Below are positions 57,812 through 64,000 of a DNA stretch of 64,000 nucleotides, piece after piece. A model generated the notes under the pieces. That model did not search any database. It was given only the letters and a program-made list of their open reading frames with translations, and was not told where the DNA came from. A program made the translations under genes and the position numbers. How positions within the stretch are numbered: position 1 is the stretch's first letter; every line of letters begins with the position of its first letter. The stretch is from Salininema proteolyticum (GTDB taxonomy: Bacteria; Actinomycetota; Actinomycetes; Mycobacteriales; Micromonosporaceae): positions 1 through 64,000 of the forward strand of contig NZ_JBHUNX010000001.1 of the NCBI RefSeq assembly GCF_042685645.1, read 5' to 3'.

Positions 57812-59133
57812 CTGCGGAGCCCCCTGATACCGAGTCCGGACGTTCCCTGAACGCCACGGCCGTAGAGCCCGAACCCGCCGCGCCCGGAGCTCACCGAGCC
57901 CCCGCGCCCGGAGCTCACGGAGCCCCCGAGGCGCCGCCCTCCGACGAACCGGCCCACCCGAGCCTGACGCACGCGATCAAGGGCCAGCCCAAGCAGGTCT
58001 GGATCGTGGCCTTCGCGGCCGTCATCGGGTTCATGGCCATCGGACTGGTCGACCCGATCATGCAGTCCATCGCCGAGAGCCTCGACGCCGAGCCCTCGCA
58101 GGTGACCATGCTGTTCACCTCCTATCTCGGCGTGCAGGTCGTGGCGATGCTGGTGACCGGCTGGTGCAGCGCCCGCTTCGGCGCCAAGCGCACCGTCCTC
58201 TTCGGCCTCGGCCTGATCGTCGCGGCGACCCTCCTTTGCGCGCTGGCCACCGGCATCGGCCAGCTGATCTGGCTGCGCGGCCTGTGGGGACTGGGCAACG
58301 CCCTCTTCATCGCAACCGCGCTGTCCGTCATCGTGGGGGCCGCCTCCGGGGGTCAGCAGGTGGCGATCCTGCTCTACGAGGCCGCTCTGGGCGTCGGGCT
58401 CTCCGTCGGCCCCCTCCTCGGTGCGGCCCTGGGCAAGATCTCCTGGCGCGGGCCGTTCGCCGGCACCGCGATCCTCATGGCGGTCGCCCTCGTCCTCGTC
58501 GCCCGGTGGATCGCGGCCGACCACCACCACGAGCGGGAGCCGGTGCGGCTGCGCGATCCGCTGAAGGCCCTGGGGCACGGGGGGCTGCTGCGCACCGGTA
58601 TCGGCTCGGCCCTGTACACGGCCGCGTTCTTCGCCGTCCTGGCGTGGATCCCCTTCGTGCTCGGTTTCGGGCCGATCACCATCGGGCTCATCTTCTTCGG
58701 CTGGGGCGTCTGCGTCGCCGTCGCGGGGGTGGCCTTCGCCCCCAGGCTCGCCGCGAGGCTGGGCGAGCAGCGCGCCCTGATCGCGGCGGTGCTCTCGTAC
58801 GCCGTCCTCATGGCCCTGATCTCCACGGGGAACCACGCGGTGGTCATCGCGAGCGTCATCGCCAGCGGGCTCGTGTCAGGGCTGCTGAACACCCTGTTCA
58901 CCGGCCGTGCCATGAGCATCAGCGACGCGCCGCGCGGCGTGGCCAGCGCGGGCTACAACTTCTGCCGCTGGTTCGGCGGGGCCGTCGCCGCGACCCTGGT
59001 CAGCTATGTGGCCATGTGGACGCACTGGCTGGAGGCGCCGTTCCTGGCCGCCGCCGTGCTGTGCGTCGGTGCGGCAGCACTCTTGTCCATCCGGGACAGA
59101 ACCGCTCCGGAAGTCGTTCCGGCCACCGCCTAA
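57808..59133 (+). CDS. MFS transporter with Ala/Pro-rich N-terminal extension
   Basis: A 441-residue MFS permease with about twelve helices after a cytoplasmic extension of about 55 residues that contains an imperfect repeat, PGAHRAPAPGAHGAPEAP. Motif-A-like SARFGAKRTVLFG after TM2. GTG start overlaps the MarR stop by 4 nt. A probable efflux pump regulated by the MarR protein; substrate unknown. Confidence 0.87.
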   Translation: MTAEPPDTESGRSLNATAVEPEPAAPGAHRAPAPGAHGAPEAPPSDEPAHPSLTHAIKGQPKQVWIVAFAAVIGFMAIGLVDPIMQSIAESLDAEPSQVTMLFTSYLGVQVVAMLVTGWCSARFGAKRTVLFGLGLIVAATLLCALATGIGQLIWLRGLWGLGNALFIATALSVIVGAASGGQQVAILLYEAALGVGLSVGPLLGAALGKISWRGPFAGTAILMAVALVLVARWIAADHHHEREPVRLRDPLKALGHGGLLRTGIGSALYTAAFFAVLAWIPFVLGFGPITIGLIFFGWGVCVAVAGVAFAPRLAARLGEQRALIAAVLSYAVLMALISTGNHAVVIASVIASGLVSGLLNTLFTGRAMSISDAPRGVASAGYNFCRWFGGAVAATLVSYVAMWTHWLEAPFLAAAVLCVGAAALLSIRDRTAPEVVPATA

Positions 59134-59181
59134 CGGGCCGTCGGCGGGGAACGCCGAACCGAGCCCCGGCAGGCCGTCCAC

Positions 59182-59214
59182 GCCCGGGCCGAGCTCCGAC
59201 TCGGCCCGGGCTTT
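59182..59214 (+). terminator. Terminator after MarR-MFS operon
   Basis: Perfect 12-bp stem GCCCGGGCCGAG (59182-59193) / 59200-59211, 6-nt loop, followed by TTT. Confidence 0.75.
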
Positions 59215-59320
59215 CCGCGTTCCCACCACCGGTCCCTGTCCCAGTGCCGGTCCTGGTCGGTTGGGCGGTGCCGCCTATGATGCAGGGGTTCGAACAACGG
59301 TCCGATGAGAAAGATCGATA

Positions 59321-60118
59321 ATGGCACAACCGGGCGCTGAATCCCAGGGTTCCAAGAAGACAGGGCTGATCATAGGGGGAGCCGTCGCCGCCTTGGCGGT
59401 CGTCGCCGGCGTGGCCTTCTTCGCGCTCAAGGGAAGCGTGGCCTCCGACGACCCCGACGAGAACCGGACCGCCGAGGACGTCGCGGAAGACGCCGGGCCG
59501 GAGGACGGGGAGTCGTCCGAGGAGGAAGCGGCGGCCGAAGAGAACTACGAGGACGCCGAGTACCCGGACTTCGAACCGGTCGAGTACAGCGGATCGGGTC
59601 CGGAGGACCTCGAGCTGCCCGAGGGCGCCGCCGAGTCCATGGTGACCGCCACGCACCGGGGGGACGGGAACTTCATTGTCCAGGGCATCGACGCGCAGGG
59701 CGAGAACACCAAGAACCTCTTGGTCAACGTGTCCGGAGACTACGAGGGCACCACCGCGATGGTGGTCGTCAGCCGGAGCGTCCCCTCCGAACTCCTCCAG
59801 GTGAAGGAGGCCGCCGGAGACTGGACCATCCGCATCGAGCCCCTCGGCGACGCCCCGGGGCTGCCCGAGTCCGGCACCGGCGACGGCGTCTTCTTCTACG
59901 AGGGCGGCGAGACCGAGATGGACTACCGCTATGTCCACAAGATCGGCCACATCTCCGGGTTCAAGGTCATGTTCCACGGTGCCCGCCTGATGACTCCCTA
60001 CCTGGCGACGGCCAACGGGATCACCGACGAGGCCACGGACGCGTTCACACTGCCCGAGGGACCGGGCATCGTGGCCGTCCAGTCCAGAGGGGACTGGACG
60101 CTCACCCCGGCGGGCTAG
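59321..60118 (+). CDS. Single-pass membrane protein with acidic linker, unknown function
   Basis: A 265-residue protein: basic Gly/Ser N-terminus, one transmembrane helix (about 16-37, LIIGGAVAALAVVAGVAFFAL), a very acidic Glu/Asp linker (about 45-95), then an extracytoplasmic beta-rich domain of about 160 residues (DGNFIVQGID, YEGTTAMVVVSRS, YRYVHKIGHISGFKVMFHG). The domain recalls small beta-sandwich lipid- or ligand-binding modules in actinobacterial envelope proteins, but I do not recognise a family. AGAAAG precedes the ATG. Confidence 0.7.
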   Translation: MAQPGAESQGSKKTGLIIGGAVAALAVVAGVAFFALKGSVASDDPDENRTAEDVAEDAGPEDGESSEEEAAAEENYEDAEYPDFEPVEYSGSGPEDLELPEGAAESMVTATHRGDGNFIVQGIDAQGENTKNLLVNVSGDYEGTTAMVVVSRSVPSELLQVKEAAGDWTIRIEPLGDAPGLPESGTGDGVFFYEGGETEMDYRYVHKIGHISGFKVMFHGARLMTPYLATANGITDEATDAFTLPEGPGIVAVQSRGDWTLTPAG

Positions 60119-60298
60119 CCCCGCGTTCCGGGGACGACCTGCTCGCGGCGGTCCGTGCGGCGCACCGGCTCCGGCCGCGCCGGGCGGGCCGCCGCTTCGC
60201 ATGTCCGCTGTAACACCACTGAGCGGGAAACGACTCGCGACGGAAAAATAAATAGTTTACTTTATAGACGGATTGATCCCTACCCCCTGGGAGAGAAT

Positions 60299-61963
60299 AT
60301 GCGTCTCATGCCCGATCCGACACGGCCCCTGACGGCCGCTCCGCCGGACGACCCGACACCCGGCCGCTTCCTCGCCTGGCTCTACATGAGGCAGTTCTGG
60401 CCGCTCGCCTTCGGCGCCCTCGGCGGCACGGCCTGGATGCTGGTGTTCGCCGCCCTGCCCGTCGCGATCGGCCGGGCCGTGGACGAGGGCATCGGCGACG
60501 GCCGGGACCTCTGGACGTGGGTGGCGGTCCTCGCCGGATTCGCCGTCGCCGGCGGCGTGGTGACGCTCTGGCGCGAGCGGTTCATGTCCCTCAACCGCCA
60601 GCTGGCCGCGTTCGGCGTCGTCCAGGTCGTCACCCGCCACTCCCACCGGACGGGTCGCGCGCTGTCCCGGGCGCACTCGGCGGGAGAGGTCGTCGCGGTG
60701 TCCAACCAGGACGCCCAGGAGATCGGCGGCACCACGGACCTCGTGTCCCGCACGCTCGGCGCCGCCATCGCGTTCATCGTCGTCACGGTGGTGCTGTGGA
60801 GGACCGACCCCTGGCTCGGCGTCATGGCCGTCCTCGGCGGAGCCGTCCAGATCTTCGCCGTCGGCCCCGTCGTCAAGGTCATCCAGCGCCGCCTCTACGT
60901 CTACCGCGACCAGGAAGGCGCCATCAACACGCGCATCGGCGACATCATCGGCGGCCTGCGCGTCATGCGGGGCATAGGCGGAGAGCGCTCGTTCGGCGAG
61001 CACTACCGCGCCGAGTCGGCGAACCTGGAGCGCAAGGGAATCGAGGCGGCCCCCGCGCAGGCCTCCCTCGACGCCGTCTCCGTCGTGGTGCCGGGCGCGC
61101 TCATCGTGGCCGTCACCTGGCTGGCCGCGCACTCGGCGGCGAACGGGGACCTCTCCACCGGCGGCTTCATCACCGTCTTCGGCTACACGGCCTTCCTCTG
61201 GCTGCCGCTGTTCACCATCGCGATAGCGGCCCGCTCGCTCGCCACGGCCCAGGCCGCCGCCAGGCGCGTCGTGGCCGTCCTGTCGACCAGGGCACCGGAG
61301 TGGACAGGCGAAGAGCCCTTCACGCCCGGCCGGGTCCATGATCCCGACACGGGCATCACCCTTCCCCGCGGGAAGCTGACCGTCATCGCCTCCTCCGACA
61401 GCGACGCCGTCGCGCGGGCCTTCGACCGCATGGCGGGACTGGAGCCGGGCGCGGCCACGGTGGCGGGCACGCCGGTCACCGACATCGACCACGCGCAACT
61501 GCACGGCTCGGTCGTCACCGTGGCCAACGACCAGCGGCTTTTCGCGGGCGCACTCGCCGACACACTGGTCGGCGCCGCCGACCGCGACAGCGTGCTCCAC
61601 GCCGTCGCCGGGGACGACATCCGCTCCAGCCTCGGCGGCTGGGAAGGCGAGCTCCAAGACGAGGGCCGGAACCTCTCCGGAGGCCAGAGGCAGCGTCTGC
61701 GCCTGGCCCGGGCCCTGGCCGCCGAGCCAGAGGTGCTCCTCGCCGTGGACCCCACCTCCGCGCTCGACGCCTATACCGAGACCCTCGTCGTCCGGCGGAC
61801 CGCCGAACTGCGAGAGGGCCGCACCACCGCGGTCGCCTCCAGCTCCCCCGCCTGGCTGATCGCCGCCGACCACGTCGTCTTCCTCCGCGGCGACGGAGCC
61901 GAGACCGGCACGCACGCCGACCTCTCCCGCCTCGACGACTACCTCGACCTGACAGGACGCTGA
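60299..61963 (+). CDS. ABC exporter half 1, degenerate nucleotide-binding site
   Basis: A 554-residue half-transporter with six N-terminal helices and a C-terminal ATPase domain. Signature LSGGQ (459-463) is intact, but the Walker A region reads ASSDSDAVA (364-372) with Ala370 in place of the lysine, the Walker B glutamate is Pro485 (VDPTSALD), and the H-loop His is Ser514. It therefore cannot hydrolyse ATP itself and supplies only the LSGGQ to its partner. GGGAGAG precedes the ATG at 60299, behind an AT-rich region (60245-60285). The next gene follows after 3 nt. Confidence 0.88.
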   Translation: MRLMPDPTRPLTAAPPDDPTPGRFLAWLYMRQFWPLAFGALGGTAWMLVFAALPVAIGRAVDEGIGDGRDLWTWVAVLAGFAVAGGVVTLWRERFMSLNRQLAAFGVVQVVTRHSHRTGRALSRAHSAGEVVAVSNQDAQEIGGTTDLVSRTLGAAIAFIVVTVVLWRTDPWLGVMAVLGGAVQIFAVGPVVKVIQRRLYVYRDQEGAINTRIGDIIGGLRVMRGIGGERSFGEHYRAESANLERKGIEAAPAQASLDAVSVVVPGALIVAVTWLAAHSAANGDLSTGGFITVFGYTAFLWLPLFTIAIAARSLATAQAAARRVVAVLSTRAPEWTGEEPFTPGRVHDPDTGITLPRGKLTVIASSDSDAVARAFDRMAGLEPGAATVAGTPVTDIDHAQLHGSVVTVANDQRLFAGALADTLVGAADRDSVLHAVAGDDIRSSLGGWEGELQDEGRNLSGGQRQRLRLARALAAEPEVLLAVDPTSALDAYTETLVVRRTAELREGRTTAVASSSPAWLIAADHVVFLRGDGAETGTHADLSRLDDYLDLTGR

Positions 61964-61966
61964 GCC

Positions 61967-63709
61967 ATGCGCGAACTCCCCATCGCATCCCCCGCGCACA
62001 CCTGGTCCGTCCTCAAAAGGATCGGACGCACGCGCCGCCGACCCGCCGTCGCCGTGATCCTCCTGTACGCGCTGGCCGCCGCCTCCTCCATGGCCGCCCC
62101 GGTCGTCCTCGGCGCCATCGTGGACCGAATCGACGGCATCTCCGCCTCCACCATCAACCTCCTGGCCGCCGCCGCACTCGGATTCGTCCTCCTGCAGACC
62201 TTCCTGACCTGGATCTCCCGCGTGCACACGCGGCGCCTGGCCGAGAAGGTCATGCGCGGGCTCAGAGACGACTTCATCGCCGACTCCATGCGCCTGCCCG
62301 TCCGGCGCATCGAGGGGGCGAGCGCCGGCGACCTGCTCACCCGGGCGACCTCCGACGTGGCCATGCTCAACCGCGCCGCCCAGTTCGCGGTGCCCGAGGT
62401 GCTCATCGCCGCGGTCACCGTGGCGGTGCTGGCCGTCGGGCTCGCCGTGATCAACCCGCTGCTCGCCCTCTCGCTCCTGGTGGCCGTTCCGATCACCGGA
62501 GCCGGAGGCCGCTGGGCCTTCAAGCGCGTCCGCTCGGTCACGCTGGCCCGCGGCTCCGCCCAGTCGCGGCTGGCGGACGCCGCCGCCTCCGACGTCGCCG
62601 GCGCGGGAACCGTCGAGACCTATCGCCTGGAGGAGGCGCGCCGCGAGAACCTGCGCGCCAACATGGACGGAACCTGGCGGGCCGTCAAGAGGGAGATGAA
62701 CCTGCGGAGCGTGCTGTTCCCATCGGTCGACATCGGCATGATCCTGACCGTCTCCGCGGGCGTCGCCGTCGGGGCCTTTCTCCACAGCCGGGACCTGGCC
62801 ACGCTCGGCGAGGTCACCACTGGCGTCCTGCTGCTCAAACAGATCAGCGAGCCGGTCGCCGCGATGCTCATCTTCGGCCAGGGCCTGCTGTCCGCCTCGG
62901 CGTCGCTGTCCCGCGTGACCGGGGTCGGCGAGGCCGGCGCCGCGGAACCGGACGACTCGGACGCGACGGGCCCCGGCGGCGACGTCGAGGTCGACGCGGT
63001 GTCGTACCGCTACGACGACGACTCCGCGCTGGTACTCCACGATGTGGACCTGAAGGTCAAGGAGGGTGAGACGCTTGCCGTCGTCGGCGCCTCGGGAGCG
63101 GGCAAGACCAGCCTCGCCCGGCTCGTCTGCGGCATCGACGAGCCTACCTCCGGGCGCGTGCGCATCGGGGGAGCGGACCTCTCCGGACTCACGACGGAGG
63201 CCCGGCGCCGCAAGGTGCTGATGGTGACGCAGGAACACCACATCTTCCTCGGCTCGGTCCGCGACAACCTGCGCCTGGTCGACGCCCCGGCCGACGACGC
63301 GAAGATCCTGGCGGCCTTGGAGGCCGTCGGCGCCGCGGAGTGGGTCGCCGGCCTGCCCGACGGGCTCGACACGGCGATCGGTGAGCGGGACTTCCCGGTC
63401 GGTCCGGCCGAGGCGCAGCGGCTGGCGCTCGCCCGCGTGCTCCTGGCCGATCCGGACGTCCTGGTGCTGGACGAGGCCACGTCGCTCTTCGCCGGCGGCT
63501 CGGCCCGCGATATGGACCGGCGGTTGCGGGAGTCCTTGCGGGGCAAGACGGTCATCGCCGTCGCCCACAACCTCTCCACGGCGGTCTCGGCCGATCGCGT
63601 CGCGGTCATGGACGCGGGTCGGGTGGTCGAGGCGGGCACGCCGGACGAACTGCGGGCGGCCGACGGCGATTTCGCCCGGCTGTGGAGGGCCTGGAACCAG
63701 GAGGCGTGA
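61967..63709 (+). CDS. ABC exporter half 2, catalytic subunit
   Basis: A 580-residue half-transporter complementary to the preceding one. Walker A GASGAGKTS (Lys380), Walker B LVLDEATS (Asp502, Glu503) and H-loop AHNLST (His534) are intact, while its own signature is replaced by VGPAE (478-482). Together the two make a heterodimer with exactly one ATP site built from this subunit's P-loop and the partner's LSGGQ. Such asymmetric exporters carry lipids, peptides, drugs or siderophores; the substrate is not indicated. Confidence 0.9.
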   Translation: MRELPIASPAHTWSVLKRIGRTRRRPAVAVILLYALAAASSMAAPVVLGAIVDRIDGISASTINLLAAAALGFVLLQTFLTWISRVHTRRLAEKVMRGLRDDFIADSMRLPVRRIEGASAGDLLTRATSDVAMLNRAAQFAVPEVLIAAVTVAVLAVGLAVINPLLALSLLVAVPITGAGGRWAFKRVRSVTLARGSAQSRLADAAASDVAGAGTVETYRLEEARRENLRANMDGTWRAVKREMNLRSVLFPSVDIGMILTVSAGVAVGAFLHSRDLATLGEVTTGVLLLKQISEPVAAMLIFGQGLLSASASLSRVTGVGEAGAAEPDDSDATGPGGDVEVDAVSYRYDDDSALVLHDVDLKVKEGETLAVVGASGAGKTSLARLVCGIDEPTSGRVRIGGADLSGLTTEARRRKVLMVTQEHHIFLGSVRDNLRLVDAPADDAKILAALEAVGAAEWVAGLPDGLDTAIGERDFPVGPAEAQRLALARVLLADPDVLVLDEATSLFAGGSARDMDRRLRESLRGKTVIAVAHNLSTAVSADRVAVMDAGRVVEAGTPDELRAADGDFARLWRAWNQEA

Positions 63710-63782
63710 CCGTGCTCGGGCTCAAGGCCTCAGTTCGGAGTCTCGGGGATCGACGACCGTCCGTGCGGGACTTGACCACCGC

Positions 63783-64000
63783 TCAGCGCGTCAGTTCGGA
63801 GCAGTGGGCCTCGACGACGCCGAGGACGTTCTCGGCGGAGGACTCGTGGGTGTTGAACCGCATGCCGACGCTGCCGACGAGGTCCTTGTGGGAGGCTCCG
63901 GCCTCCCGCTGCCGACAGATGTCCATTCCGGCCTCCACCACTTCGGAGGGCTTCCAGTCGACGATGTCGGGGAGCCACCCTTCGACCTGCGTGATGTAGT
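63783..64000 (-). CDS. DUF732-like protein, N-terminus beyond window end
   Basis: An open minus-strand frame of 72 codons from the window end to a TGA at 63783. It reads WLPDIVDWKPSEVVEAGMDI then CRQREAGAS, FNTHESSAENVLGVVEAHCS. The two cysteines about 45 residues apart and the A/G-xxxC pattern match DUF732, small secreted actinobacterial proteins with one disulfide. The signal peptide would lie outside the window. Confidence 0.65.
   Translation of the reverse strand, partial: YITQVEGWLPDIVDWKPSEVVEAGMDICRQREAGASHKDLVGSVGMRFNTHESSAENVLGVVEAHCSELTR

Noticed and set aside
60257..63568. 1103-codon minus-strand open frame opposite the ABC exporter pair
   Set aside because: Low-complexity Gly/Asp/Val/Arg translation antisense to two well-supported genes.

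Overview
The window is very GC-rich with strong third-position G/C bias and has actinobacterial gene content: galU-moeA-RimJ-type acetyltransferase, an FmdB zinc ribbon, SARP/AfsR-type NB-ARC regulators, orphan type VII (ESX) secretion proteins, CYP105-like P450s with a 3Fe-4S ferredoxin, and DUF732/DUF2784/DUF7019 proteins. A complete choline-to-betaine operon and a Na+/proline symporter suggest a salt-tolerant soil or saline actinomycete. A Glycomyces/Salininema-like lineage is possible, but I cannot prove it from the sequence. No insertion sequence, integrase, CRISPR array or rRNA is visible, so this looks like ordinary chromosome with accessory modules.

Layout. 1-5256: betB (cut by the window start), betA and betT, an osmoprotection operon. 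5.3-10.2 kb (minus strand): DUF2784 protein, FMN alpha-hydroxy-acid oxidase, MFS permease, two anchored hypothetical proteins and a HAD phosphatase. 10.3-17.1 kb (minus): housekeeping block purK-purE, GNAT, moeA, galU and a diguanylate cyclase. 17.2-20.3 kb (plus): 5-formyl-THF cyclo-ligase, FmdB and putP. 20.4-21.8 kb: divergent SDR/MarR pair. 21.8-25.4 kb: nrdAB behind tandem NrdR boxes. 25.6 kb: tRNA-Arg(CCG). 26-30 kb: GlxA-type regulator, imine-reductase-like enzyme, TerC, DUF7019. 30.4-38.7 kb, the most accessory-looking part: a small secreted peptide, two tandem SARP-NB-ARC regulators, then a convergent four-gene ESX-like cassette containing two YbaB/EbfC-fold proteins. 38.9-45.3 kb: secreted trypsin-like protease, several small metabolic enzymes and a candidate structured RNA. 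45.4-50.3 kb: two metal modules (CmtR-like ArsR + CDF; P1B-4-like ATPase + ArsR) flanking a secreted subtilase. 50.3-57.3 kb: VapC remnant, DUF402 protein, PP2C, DHA2 MFS, TetR and a P450-P450-ferredoxin operon. 57.3-64 kb: MarR-MFS, an anchored protein, a strongly asymmetric ABC exporter pair, and a truncated DUF732 gene.

Two patterns cut across these regions. First, at least fourteen genes have a TANNNT box exactly 6 or 7 nt before an ATG/GTG with no Shine-Dalgarno sequence, which implies leaderless mRNAs; seven of the eight one-component regulators are in this set. Second, at arsR (46420) a perfect 17-bp inverted repeat pairs the start of the coding region with upstream sequence present only in read-through transcripts, so translation may depend on which promoter made the mRNA. 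No homology search or folding program was run; calls rest on recognised motifs, reading frame and context.
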